From Streptomyces cinnamoneus (GTDB taxonomy: Bacteria > Actinomycetota > Actinomycetes > Streptomycetales > Streptomycetaceae): a stretch of 64,000 bases of DNA. The stretch spans positions 104,003-168,002 of the forward strand of contig NZ_BMVB01000001.1 of the NCBI RefSeq assembly GCF_014650495.1, read 5' to 3'. Positions 28,062-36,321 of the stretch are shown piece after piece. The first letter of the stretch is position 1, and each line of letters opens with the position of its first letter. The translations under genes were made by a program, and so were the position numbers. The notes under the pieces were generated by a model. The model ran no database searches. It saw nothing but the letters and a program-made list of their open reading frames with translations, and was not told where the DNA came from.

Positions 28062-29843
28062 TCACGCAGGGGGACCGGTCATCGGCTCCTGCGGGACGGC
28101 CCGGCCGGGGGAGGGGATGGCCGGGCGTACCGCGAGCGTCATGTCCTCCGCCCGCCCGGCCACGTTCAGGGACACCGTCCCCGTCAGGGCGTGGCCTGCC
28201 CGTAGCCGGGCGTAGACGACGGCCGCGTGCAGCGCGGCATCCGGCAGCGGTCCGGTGGCCGTCGACTCCACGACCCGCCCGTCCCGCAGTGCCGTCACAC
28301 AGCCCCCGGGGACCACGGCCGTCGCGAGGCGGCTGCCCGGCCATGCCGCGAGCGTCCGCCACGCCCACCGCACCCCGGCCGCGGCCGATTCCCGCAGCGC
28401 TCCGGAGACGACCGCCGACGCGCTGCCCAGCAGCCGCAGGTCCCGTTCCTCCTCGTCGCAGGACAGATGGCAGAACGTTCCGTCCCCCTCCTCCGGCTGG
28501 TTCCCGGTGGCGGGCAGCCGGCGGACGGACACGCCGTCGCCGGTGACCGACGTGCTCACCCACGCCGCCGTGACCTCGCCGCCCTCGGCGTCCGGCACCG
28601 GGCAGGCGTACAGCGGGGGCGGGCCCGCGGCGGCCGGCGCGGCCAGTTCCAGCAGCTCGTACACCGTCGAGCGCAGCCGTTCCAGCGCGTGGCCCGGCTC
28701 GGCGAAGGCGCCGTCCGTCACCTTCCGCACGCGTTCCGCGTCGTGCTCGGCCATCGCGCGTTCCAGCTGTGCGCCGAGCGGCCCGTACGGCTCCAGCCGC
28801 GGCACGATGCGGCCCAGTTCGGCCATGGGCGTGTCCGGCACCGATTCCTCGCCGAACGCCGCCAGGAGCAGCGGTCTGCCCAGGGCGGCGGCGTAGAAGG
28901 TCACCGAGCCGTGGTCGCCGAGCACGGCGTCCGCGGCGACGAGCGCGGCCTGCCAGCCGCGCTCCGGGGGTATGAGCCGCAGCCCGCCGTCCAGGGCGGC
29001 GGCCAGGACGGCACGGACCTGCCAGCGACCGTGCGCGAACCAGACGTTGGGGTGCACCACGGCGGCCACGCGGTACTCGTCGAGCGGCAGCCCGGCGACG
29101 AGCCGGGCCGGCAGGCCGGGGTCCGTCCCCAGTACCGACTGGGGTCCCCACGTGGACGTCACCACCACCAGCCGCCGGCCGTCGTCGGCGCCGAGCGCCT
29201 CGCGGTAGCGGGCGCGCAGCGGCCGCGAGGCCAGCATGAGGTCGTGGTACGGGTCGCCCACCAGCCGGCTGCGGGCGGCCAGCCGCGGGTGGTGCGCGTC
29301 GAGTTGGGCGATCTGGCCGGGGTGCGAGACGGCGTGCCAGGCGCGGGCGTCGTCCATGACCCCGGACAGCCGCCGGCCCTCGCCGCGCGAGTCGGGCACC
29401 AGCTTGTGGAAGCCGACGCCGTGCGGCAGGACGAGCACGGGGCAGTCGGCCGCGACGGCCGTCAGGTCGATGTTCTCGCTCGCGGAGACGACGAGGTGGC
29501 AGCGGGTGCGGGAGAGCTGGTCCCACGGCATGACGCGCACGCCGGCGGTGCGGAGCAGGTCATGGACGCCGTCGTCGAAGGCGGAGGTGGGGTCGAACGC
29601 GAAGACGACGTCGACGCGGGGGTCGGAGCGCAGGAGGGCGGGGAGCACGTCGAGGAGACGGACCGTCGAGGTGACGGTGCGGGCCGCCGCGACGAGGACG
29701 CGCCCACCCCCGAACGTCCGCCACCGTCCGGCGTCCGCCCCGACCGGTACCCGCAGATCCCCCGGCCGCCGCCCCGCACGGTCCGGCGTCCGGCGTCCGG
29801 CGTCCGGCGTCCGGCGTCCGGCGTCCGGCGTCCGGCGGTCCAT
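28062..29843 (-). CDS. Glycosyltransferase-like (GT-B type) protein with a heptanucleotide repeat at its start
   Basis: The protein has 593 residues if it starts at ATG 29843; ATG 29900 in the same frame is an alternative. After a repetitive head (RRTPDAG units), residues from about 45 read RVLVAAARTVTSTVRLLDVL, then PVLVLPHGVGFHKLVPDS, VVTSTWGPQSVLGTDPGLPA, AAVVHPNVWFAHGRW and GDHGSVTFYAAALGRPLLLA. This pattern resembles CDP-glycerol glycerophosphotransferase or other GT-B proteins common in Streptomyces, and suggests modification of a surface polymer. The acceptor is unknown. Eight GCCGGAC units at codons 3-21 make the frame vulnerable to slippage. The C-terminal 190 residues are of unknown type. 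Confidence 0.72.
   Translation of the reverse strand: MDRRTPDAGRRTPDAGRRTPDRAGRRPGDLRVPVGADAGRWRTFGGGRVLVAAARTVTSTVRLLDVLPALLRSDPRVDVVFAFDPTSAFDDGVHDLLRTAGVRVMPWDQLSRTRCHLVVSASENIDLTAVAADCPVLVLPHGVGFHKLVPDSRGEGRRLSGVMDDARAWHAVSHPGQIAQLDAHHPRLAARSRLVGDPYHDLMLASRPLRARYREALGADDGRRLVVVTSTWGPQSVLGTDPGLPARLVAGLPLDEYRVAAVVHPNVWFAHGRWQVRAVLAAALDGGLRLIPPERGWQAALVAADAVLGDHGSVTFYAAALGRPLLLAAFGEESVPDTPMAELGRIVPRLEPYGPLGAQLERAMAEHDAERVRKVTDGAFAEPGHALERLRSTVYELLELAAPAAAGPPPLYACPVPDAEGGEVTAAWVSTSVTGDGVSVRRLPATGNQPEEGDGTFCHLSCDEEERDLRLLGSASAVVSGALRESAAAGVRWAWRTLAAWPGSRLATAVVPGGCVTALRDGRVVESTATGPLPDAALHAAVVYARLRAGHALTGTVSLNVAGRAEDMTLAVRPAIPSPGRAVPQEPMTGPPA
29781..29836. repeat. Eight perfect copies of a 7-bp repeat (GTCCGGC)
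   Basis: The unit GTCCGGC (GCCGGAC on the coding strand) is repeated eight times without error over 56 bp, directly after the presumed start codon of the glycosyltransferase-like gene. Seven is not a multiple of three, so gain or loss of one unit shifts the frame. Three units make seven codons, giving the protein repeat RRTPDAG. Confidence 0.95.
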
Positions 29844-29980
29844 GTTGGTGTCGCCCTTACCGTCCAGCACGCCGCCCCCGCAACCTTTCGCCGATAGCAT
29901 GACCAGACCTTTGCCCCCGCGTTCCGCCGTGCCCCCACCGTAGACGAGCGGTCCGGGCCCCGAGCCCGCATCAACTCGTG

Positions 29981-30073
29981 GTTAAGTCGTTCATCCGCTC
30001 GTCATCGCACGCGGACTAGTGCTCGGCGCTCATCCCGTGACAGGATGCCTCTCGTGGCCGGTCGGCACTTAAC
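29981..30073. promoter_or_regulatory. Separated inverted repeat upstream of the XRE gene
   Basis: GTTAAGT (29981-29987) and ACTTAAC (30067-30073) are exact inverted copies, 79 bp apart, and are among the few A+T-rich heptamers nearby. They lie in the spacer upstream of the XRE regulator at 30130 and could be paired operator half-sites. This is a weak call. The rest of the 229-bp spacer (29901-30129) holds nothing else I can name. Confidence 0.25.
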
Positions 30074-30129
30074 TGGCCGTGAAAGGCCATGAAGCCGTGT
30101 GACGCAAAGGGTTCGAAGGAACGGGGCAG

Positions 30130-30612
30130 ATGGCAGTCGGGGGGGACAGGCCGGCAGGTGACGCGGGCAGCCCGCTCGCGCAGCGGCTCAACTACCTGTT
30201 CGCGAACATGCACCCGCCGGGCGCTCCCTACACCAACGGGCACGTGGCGGAGGAGATCAGCCGGGGGGAGGAGTACGGCGGGGTCACGCTCACCGAGCAG
30301 TATCTGTCGATGCTGCGCAACGGCAAGCGCGCCAACCCCAGCCCCGATGTGCTCCGGGCGCTGGCGAAGTTCTTCGCCGTGCCGGTCGGCTATCTGCTGG
30401 GCGACCTGTCGGCCTCCCAGGCCGAACGCGTCGAGGAGGAGGTCCGCTTCCTCGTCGCCATGAGGGATCAGCGCGTCCGGGCGATCGCCCTGCGTTCGGT
30501 GGGTCTGCCGCCGGAGGTGCAGGACAGCCTGACCACGATCATCTCGCAGTTCCGGCAGCAGATGAACCTTCCGTCCGACCCGCCCGACGCGGGTGGTGAG
30601 GAGCGCTCGTGA
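30130..30612 (+). CDS. XRE-family helix-turn-helix regulator
   Basis: This 160-residue protein has a helix-turn-helix region at about residues 15-95. The segment ending LTEQYLSMLRNGKRANPSPD is the recognition part, followed by VLRALAKFFAVPVGYLLGD, typical of lambda-repressor-like domains. The C-terminus is helical. The start is ATG 30130. Its stop overlaps the next start as GTGA. It probably controls this operon and is a candidate substrate of the ImmA/IrrE-type protease encoded next, as in phage-like and stress-response systems of this family. Confidence 0.88.
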   Translation: MAVGGDRPAGDAGSPLAQRLNYLFANMHPPGAPYTNGHVAEEISRGEEYGGVTLTEQYLSMLRNGKRANPSPDVLRALAKFFAVPVGYLLGDLSASQAERVEEEVRFLVAMRDQRVRAIALRSVGLPPEVQDSLTTIISQFRQQMNLPSDPPDAGGEERS

Positions 30613-31274
30613 CCGTCTTGGCGGAGGACCGGCTCTTCACTTACTGGCGGCGTACCGAGGACGAGGACGGTGCAAGCATGCGGGTGGGGCGGATACGCCG
30701 GCGCTGCAAGCAGCTCATCCATGAGCTCGCGCTGCCCGCGTCGACCGATCTGCGGGGCATGTGCGACGCCGTCGCCCGCCACGTCGACCGGCCCATCCAC
30801 CTCGTGCCGATGAGCCTGGACGGCGTGGTCTCGGGCATGACGGCCACCACCGACGACGCCTTCTGGATCGTCTACGAGCAGAAGACCTCGCCCTGGCACC
30901 AAGTCCACATCGTGCTGCACGAGATCGGCCACCTGCTGCTCGGCCACGACCAGGACCCGGCCGTCACCGAGGACGCCCTCAAGGTGTGGACGCCGTCGGT
31001 CGACGTCGCCACCGCCATGCGGCGCATGGGCCTGACGATGGGTCTGGCGCGCCACCACTGCTACGACAACCTCACCGAGCGCGAGACGGAGATCCTGGGC
31101 ACCCTGCTCATGGCGAAGGTGGTCCCGCCGCCGCCGGGCCAGGAGCAGCCGCTGGAGGGCGAGGCCGCCGCGCTCGCCGCGTCCCTCGGCCCGGCGCTGC
31201 AGCACGTGCGCCGGCAGCTGCGCACCGCGGACGCCGCGCACGGCCCGCACCCGCGGGGTGACGCCGGTGTTTGA
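30609..31274 (+). CDS. ImmA/IrrE-family metallopeptidase
   Basis: This 221-residue protein contains the zinc-protease motif HEIGHLLLGH at about residues 103-112. It follows a XRE regulator with a 4-bp overlap, the classic arrangement in which the protease cleaves or inactivates the regulator after a signal. The first 100 residues are helical and may bind the partner. No export signal is seen, so it should be cytosolic. The next gene starts 17 bp before its stop. Confidence 0.9.
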   Translation: MTVLAEDRLFTYWRRTEDEDGASMRVGRIRRRCKQLIHELALPASTDLRGMCDAVARHVDRPIHLVPMSLDGVVSGMTATTDDAFWIVYEQKTSPWHQVHIVLHEIGHLLLGHDQDPAVTEDALKVWTPSVDVATAMRRMGLTMGLARHHCYDNLTERETEILGTLLMAKVVPPPPGQEQPLEGEAAALAASLGPALQHVRRQLRTADAAHGPHPRGDAGV

Positions 31275-32478
31275 CGCCCTCTACCTCACCTTCAGCGCCA
31301 TCGCCTGGGCCATCGTCGGCTACAAGGCCCGGGCCTGGTTCCGCGACCGCGGCAACACCGACCTCGGGCTGACCGCCCTGATGACCTCGGGCGTCCCCGT
31401 CGTCTTCCTCTTCTCCGCGCCCAGCGTCTACCGCGCGTTCGACCGGCTGACCGGCGTGGCGAACCTGGCGATGGTGTTCCTGTACTCGGCCGTCGTGCTG
31501 TTCGCGTCGGGCGCCACCGTCCTGCTGCTCCGCTGGACGAGCAGGGGCGACGCCGCGGCCCACGCCCGGGCCGCCGCCCGCTCGCGGTTCGCCGTGGCCG
31601 CCCTCGCGGTGGCCTGGACCACCGCGATCGTCTGCTTCGCCGTCGGGCGGCCCGACGACGTGGAGCACCCCCGCGACTTCAGCACCGCCTACGCCGACGC
31701 TCCCGGCGTGGTGGCCTTCCTCGTCCTGTACCTGGCCATCTTCGGGATCAGCCTCGCCGGGCTGGGCACCCTCTGCCCGCGCTACGCCGCCCAGCTGGGC
31801 CGGTCCTGGCTCTCCAGGGGCCTGCGGACGCTGGCCGCCGGCTGCTGGCTCGGGCTGCTGTACTGCGCCTGCAAGCTGGTCGGCTTCATCCTGACCTGGG
31901 CCGGGCACGACGTGTACTGGCTTTCCAACGGGGTGGCGCCGATGAGCGCCTCGGTGGCCGCCCTGCTGGTCCTGCTGGGTTTTTCGCTGCCGGCCATCGG
32001 CCCGCGCGCGGCGGCCTGGCGCCGGCTGCGCCGGCTCGCCCCGCTGTGGCGTGAGGTCACCGCCCACGCCCCGGAGGTCACCATCGGCGAGTCCCGCTGG
32101 ACGACCCGCTGGCCCTTCTCCGACCTGGAGTGGCGGGCCAACCGGCAGATGGCCGAGATCCGCGACATCCAGCGCGGCGTCCGGCGCCACGTCGAGCAGG
32201 CCGCCCTGGACATCGCCCGGAGCAAGGCGCGCGCCGCCGCGCTCGACGAGCACCGTACCGCCGCCGTCGTCGAGGCCGCCGCCCTGCGCCGGGGGCTGGC
32301 CAACCAGCAGACCGGGCACGTGCCGACGCCCCACGCCGACAGCGTCGTGGTGACCGTCAGCGCCGACCCGGCCGAGGAGCACGAGCACTTGGCCCGCGTC
32401 GCGGACGTCTATCACGACCCGATGGTGGACGCGGTGCTCACCGAGCTGAGAGACATCAGCGCGGCCCGCCGTCCCTGA
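31258..32478 (+). CDS. MAB_1171c-like polytopic membrane protein
   Basis: This 406-residue protein has six to seven membrane segments in residues 1-250 (ALYLTFSAIAWAIVGYKARA, then AMVFLYSAVVLFASGATVLL and others). A cytosolic helical tail of about 150 residues follows (LEWRANRQMAEIRDIQRGVR and on). The layout matches the MAB_1171c-family putative transporters found behind XRE and ImmA/IrrE genes in actinobacteria. Function is unknown. GTG 31258 overlaps the protease gene; GTG 31267 is an alternative. A 21-bp hairpin follows. Confidence 0.8.
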   Translation: MTPVFDALYLTFSAIAWAIVGYKARAWFRDRGNTDLGLTALMTSGVPVVFLFSAPSVYRAFDRLTGVANLAMVFLYSAVVLFASGATVLLLRWTSRGDAAAHARAAARSRFAVAALAVAWTTAIVCFAVGRPDDVEHPRDFSTAYADAPGVVAFLVLYLAIFGISLAGLGTLCPRYAAQLGRSWLSRGLRTLAAGCWLGLLYCACKLVGFILTWAGHDVYWLSNGVAPMSASVAALLVLLGFSLPAIGPRAAAWRRLRRLAPLWREVTAHAPEVTIGESRWTTRWPFSDLEWRANRQMAEIRDIQRGVRRHVEQAALDIARSKARAAALDEHRTAAVVEAAALRRGLANQQTGHVPTPHADSVVVTVSADPAEEHEHLARVADVYHDPMVDAVLTELRDISAARRP

Positions 32479-32542
32479 CGGCGCGGCGGCCCATGGACGA
32501 GGCGGCCCTGGACGGGGGTCAAGGCCGCCTGCGACACAGGCC

Positions 32543-32590
32543 GGCGCCGGGGGCGGTGCGGATCGCACGATCCGCACCGCCCCCGGCGCC
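32543..32590 (+). terminator. Perfect 21-bp hairpin after the XRE/ImmA operon
   Basis: The arms GGCGCCGGGGGCGGTGCGGA plus T and its exact complement enclose a six-base loop. The hairpin lies 65 bp after the stop of the membrane protein gene and before the P450 promoter. There is no U tract. Confidence 0.75.
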
Positions 32591-32633
32591 GCCCGTGCGA
32601 ACGACTGCTACAAACCGATCCTCCGGTCCGGTC

Positions 32634-32639
32634 TAGAGT
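32634..32639 (+). promoter_or_regulatory. Candidate -10 element for the P450 gene (leaderless arrangement)
   Basis: TAGAGT ends eight bases before the ATG at 32648, which would put the transcript start at or near the start codon. No Shine-Dalgarno sequence is visible. A -35 is not clear. Confidence 0.45.
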
Positions 32640-32647
32640 CGGGTCAC

Positions 32648-33826
32648 ATGCACCCCATCGATGCCCACACCCTGATCGACGACCCGTACGGCACGTACGA
32701 GAAACTCCGCGAGAGCGGCCCCGTCCACCGCGTGACCGGCTCGGACGGACGGCCCGCCTGGCTGGTCACCCGCTACGACGACGTGCGCAAGGGCCTGGCC
32801 GACCCGCGGCTCTCCCTGGACAAGAGCACCGCGCGCCCGGGCAACTACAGCGGCTTCTCGCTGCCGCCGGCGCTGGACGCGAACCTGCTCAACATGGACC
32901 CGCCCGACCACACCCGGGTCCGCCGCCTGGTGGTGAAGGCGTTCACGCCCGGCCGCGTGCACAAGCTCCGCACGCCGGTGCGCAAGGTCGCCGACGCGCT
33001 GCTGGACGCGGTGGAACCGGCGGGCGGGGCCGACCTGCTGGCCGCCTACGCCGGTCCGTTGCCCGTCATCGTCATCTGCGACCTGCTCGGGGTGCCGCAG
33101 GAGGACCGGGTCGACTTCCGGGCCTGGACCGACGCCCTGATCACCCCCGACCCCGAGCGGCCCCACCAGGCGAAGGAAGCGGTCGTCTCCCTGATGCGCT
33201 TCTTCACCGGGCTCATCGCGAGCAAGCGGGCCGAGCCGGGCGACGACCTGCTCTCGGACCTGATCGCCGTACGGGAGGCCGGTGACACGCTCTCCGAGGA
33301 CGAACTGACCTCGCTGGCCTTCCTCATCCTCTTCGGCGGCTACGAGAACGTCGTCCACCTCATCGGCAACACGGTCCTCGCCCTTCTGGACCGTCCCGAA
33401 CTGCTGCGTTCGGTGAGAACGAATCCGGACGGACTCGCGGCGCTCGTCGACGAGGTCAGCCGGTGGGACGGTCCGGTTCCGCTGGCGATCCGGCGCTTCA
33501 CCGCACAGGAGATGGAGATCGGCGGCGTGCTGGTACCGGCCGGTGAGACGGTGCTGTTGTCCCTGGCCTCCGCGAACCGCGATCCGGCCCACTTCGCCCA
33601 CCCGGACCGCCTTGACCTGGACCGGGACCGCTCCGGGAACCTCGCGCTGGGGCACGGGATCCACTATTGCCTGGGGGCCGCGCTGGGCCGGATGGAGACG
33701 GAGACCGCGCTGGCCGCGCTCCTGGAGCGCTTCGAGAAGCTGGAACTCGACGTTCCGAGGGAGGCGCTGCGGTGGCGTCCCACCATCCGGGCGCGTGGCC
33801 TGATCTCGCTCCCGGTGCGCTGGTAA
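32648..33826 (+). CDS. Cytochrome P450 with Asn at the usual I-helix Thr position
   Basis: This 392-residue bacterial class P450, resembling the CYP107 group, has the heme loop LGHGIHYCLGAALGR with the cysteine ligand near residue 344 and the K-helix EVSR. The I-helix reads ILFGGYENVVHLIG, where most P450s have AGxET. Here the threonine that helps deliver protons to bound oxygen is Asn. Family members lacking this Thr are known and often use the substrate or water instead. There is no ferredoxin or reductase gene beside it. The gene stands alone between two hairpins, so its substrate cannot be inferred. Confidence 0.92.
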   Translation: MHPIDAHTLIDDPYGTYEKLRESGPVHRVTGSDGRPAWLVTRYDDVRKGLADPRLSLDKSTARPGNYSGFSLPPALDANLLNMDPPDHTRVRRLVVKAFTPGRVHKLRTPVRKVADALLDAVEPAGGADLLAAYAGPLPVIVICDLLGVPQEDRVDFRAWTDALITPDPERPHQAKEAVVSLMRFFTGLIASKRAEPGDDLLSDLIAVREAGDTLSEDELTSLAFLILFGGYENVVHLIGNTVLALLDRPELLRSVRTNPDGLAALVDEVSRWDGPVPLAIRRFTAQEMEIGGVLVPAGETVLLSLASANRDPAHFAHPDRLDLDRDRSGNLALGHGIHYCLGAALGRMETETALAALLERFEKLELDVPREALRWRPTIRARGLISLPVRW

Positions 33827-33888
33827 TCGAGAAGCCGAACAGGTTTTTGGTGCATAACCCATCCTTGATGAGGTAGAACTGTCATCGA

Positions 33889-33926
33889 GCCCGCCCGGTG
33901 TGCATCCCCCGTCGCACCGGGCGGGC
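33889..33926. terminator. Hairpin terminator between convergent genes
   Basis: GCCCGCCCGGTG pairs perfectly with CACCGGGCGGGC. It lies between the P450 stop at 33826 and the minus-strand gene ending at 33941, so it can serve both. Confidence 0.8.
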
Positions 33927-33940
33927 CTTCGTCGTCCGGC

Positions 33941-34531
33941 TCAGCCGCTGCCCGGCGGGAACTTCAGCAGGACCACCGCCGCCAGCATCTGGATGCTCAC
34001 CGACGCCACGGCCCGGTGGGTCGGCAGGTGGTGCTGGCCGCGGATCAGCAGCGTCGCGAGGGCACAGCCGAAGGCCGCCGTCACCGAGGCGGCCGCCCGT
34101 ACCGGCATCGAGCCGGCCGACAGCCAGGTGTCGAGGGCCAGCCGGGGCAGGTCGCTCGCCCAGAAGATGACCACGAACAGGCTCGTCGTGGGCCCGAACC
34201 TGCCGTTGCCGCCCAGTCGCCGCGCGATCGCGTGGGTGGCGGCGCCCAGCAGCAGGCTCGCCAGCATCATCACCGCGGAGCCGATGGCCATCGCCTCCAG
34301 CGCGAGCACGGGGCTCACGCCCCACTGCCCCCAGAAGGAGTCCTTGGCCAGCGTCCCGAGCGCCCCGCACAGCAGGGACACGAACGCGGCCGCCCCCCAC
34401 ACGCTCCGGTCCCGGGCCTCGTCGAGGACTTCGACGGGCCGGTACCAGAGCCCGAATATCAGGCGGTGCCAGAGCAGCCTGCGCTGCTGGGCGGCGGGAG
34501 GGGACGGGGAGGGGGCAGTGGTCACGGGCAT
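33941..34531 (-). CDS. Yip1-like integral membrane protein
   Basis: This 196-residue protein starts at ATG 34531; a GTG at 34564 is possible. After a Pro/Ser-rich head and LLWHRLIFGLWYRPVEVLDE comes a bundle of about five hydrophobic segments (SVWGAAAFVSLLCGALGTLA, AIGSAVMMLASLLLGAATHA and so on). The layout fits the bacterial YIP1 family. Function is unknown in bacteria. No operon partner is evident. Confidence 0.7.
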   Translation of the reverse strand: MPVTTAPSPSPPAAQQRRLLWHRLIFGLWYRPVEVLDEARDRSVWGAAAFVSLLCGALGTLAKDSFWGQWGVSPVLALEAMAIGSAVMMLASLLLGAATHAIARRLGGNGRFGPTTSLFVVIFWASDLPRLALDTWLSAGSMPVRAAASVTAAFGCALATLLIRGQHHLPTHRAVASVSIQMLAAVVLLKFPPGSG

Positions 34532-34603
34532 GGGTGCCGTTTTATCACCGTTCGGCCGGACCACCGGAGTCCGGTCCGTGGGGCCGACGGCACCGACGCC
34601 CCG

Positions 34604-36154
34604 TCAGGCGGGGGTCGGCTCCTTGCTGTCGGGGTTCCCGTCGGGATCCTGACCCCGGTCGTCCGCGGCATCGGCCACGGCGTCGGGGTCCGGGGCGTGC
34701 AGATACTCCTCGCTGATCTCCCGTGGCCCGAAGGGCCACACCTTCTCGTACGCCGCCCACAGCACGAACGCCACGCAGCCGGCGGCCACCCAGGCGAGCG
34801 ACCACTCGATCGGGTGCCGCCCCGGTGCGTTCTCGTCCGCGTAGCCGTAGATGACCAGCCAGCCGACCAGCGCCACCACGCTGGGCAGCGGGTGGAGCCA
34901 CACCCGGTACGGCCGGCGCAGCCCCGGCTGCCGCCGCCGCAGCACCGACAGCGCCAGCACCTGCGCCAGGGCCTGCACGATCACCATGACGGCGGTCAGC
35001 AGCTGAATGAGCGTCGCGAGGTCGGTGTGACGGCCGATCAGGAAGCCCACGGCGGTGAGGACGCCCATCGTCGCCAGCCCCAGCACCGGGAAGCCGTGGC
35101 GCGGATGGAGCTTGGCGTACGGGCGGAAGAAGACCTTCTCGCGGGCGGCGTCGTAGGGCGCGCGCGAACCGCCCAGCAGCCCGGTCAGCACCGACGCGCC
35201 CGCCGTGACCAGGATCAGCAGCGTGACGACGTCCGCCGCGCCCTTGCCCCAGGAGCGCTCCAGCACCGCGGAGGCCACGGACGAGGAGGCCGTCGAGTCG
35301 GGGTCGAGCATCTCCTTCCAGTCGATCACGCCCAGCGTGCCGATCTGCAGCAGCAGGTAGATGCCCATGATGCCGAGGATCGAGTAGACGATCGCCCGTG
35401 GCACCGTGCGGCCGGGGTTCTTGATCTCGGCACCCAGATAGGCGACGGTGTTGTAGCCCAGGTAGTCGTAGATGCCGATGGTCAGGCCCGCGGCGAAGCC
35501 GACCCAGAAGTGATGGGTCGTCAGCTCGAAGGCGTGCGCCGGATAGGTGAAGGCCCGGTCGGGGCTGAAGTTGCTGAACGCGGCGATGATGACGAGCAGC
35601 ACCGAGGTGAGCATGACGCACCACAGCGCGGCCGTGATCCGTGCGATGTGGTCGACCCGCCGCCACAGCAGCGTGAGGATGAGCGCGATGACGACGAGGC
35701 CCGTCACGTCGCCCTCCGTCTGCCCCATGCCCGGCCAGAGGTAGCCCAGGTACTGCACGAAGCCGATGATGCCGGTGGACATGCCGATCGGGATGAAGAG
35801 CATCGCCGTCCACACGAACAGGAACGGCACCAGCTTGCCCGTGCGGTACTGGTACGCCTGCCGCAGGTAGACGTAGCTGCCGCCGGCGCCCGGCATCGCC
35901 GCGCCGAGCTCGGCCCAGATCAGCCCGTCGGCCAGGGCCAGCACCGCACCGGCCACGAAGCCGATCACCGCCTGCGGCCCGCCGAAGGAGGCCACCATCA
36001 GCGGAATGGTCACGAAGGGACCGATGCCGCACATCTGGCTCATGTTGATGGCGGTGGCCTGGAACAGGCCGATGCGGCGCACGAACGCGCCCCGCTGGCC
36101 CGGCACCGCCGGCTCCCCGGGCCCGTGTTCCGTGCGCGCTGCCGAATCTGTCAT
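34604..36154 (-). CDS. APC-superfamily amino acid permease
   Basis: This 516-residue protein has about 12 membrane segments. The first contains the conserved unwound region NMSQMCGIGPFVTIPLMV near residue 38. FAAGLTIGIYDYLGYNTVAY near residue 221 matches the family's sixth segment, and AEIKNPGRTVPRAI follows. The tail is acidic and hydrophilic. Substrate is probably an amino acid or amine. It is divergent from the FAD monooxygenase gene and not linked to an amino acid catabolic gene here. Confidence 0.88.
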   Translation of the reverse strand: MTDSAARTEHGPGEPAVPGQRGAFVRRIGLFQATAINMSQMCGIGPFVTIPLMVASFGGPQAVIGFVAGAVLALADGLIWAELGAAMPGAGGSYVYLRQAYQYRTGKLVPFLFVWTAMLFIPIGMSTGIIGFVQYLGYLWPGMGQTEGDVTGLVVIALILTLLWRRVDHIARITAALWCVMLTSVLLVIIAAFSNFSPDRAFTYPAHAFELTTHHFWVGFAAGLTIGIYDYLGYNTVAYLGAEIKNPGRTVPRAIVYSILGIMGIYLLLQIGTLGVIDWKEMLDPDSTASSSVASAVLERSWGKGAADVVTLLILVTAGASVLTGLLGGSRAPYDAAREKVFFRPYAKLHPRHGFPVLGLATMGVLTAVGFLIGRHTDLATLIQLLTAVMVIVQALAQVLALSVLRRRQPGLRRPYRVWLHPLPSVVALVGWLVIYGYADENAPGRHPIEWSLAWVAAGCVAFVLWAAYEKVWPFGPREISEEYLHAPDPDAVADAADDRGQDPDGNPDSKEPTPA

Positions 36155-36321
36155 GGCGTCAGCCCCTTCTCGTCATACTGCACTGGTACACCGGCCCGCC
36201 TGACGCGTCCATCACCTGCGGAGTGTCGGAGACTCTGGTCGTACGCCCGACGGTCGGTCAAGATCTGTGCACGGACTGCTACCGGGCGGGAAGTGGCGTG
36301 AAGCGAAGGAAGGGGCGGGGC

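Noticed and set aside
29781-29836. Heptanucleotide tract as a CRISPR array
   Set aside because: Units are seven bases with no spacers and no cas genes are nearby.
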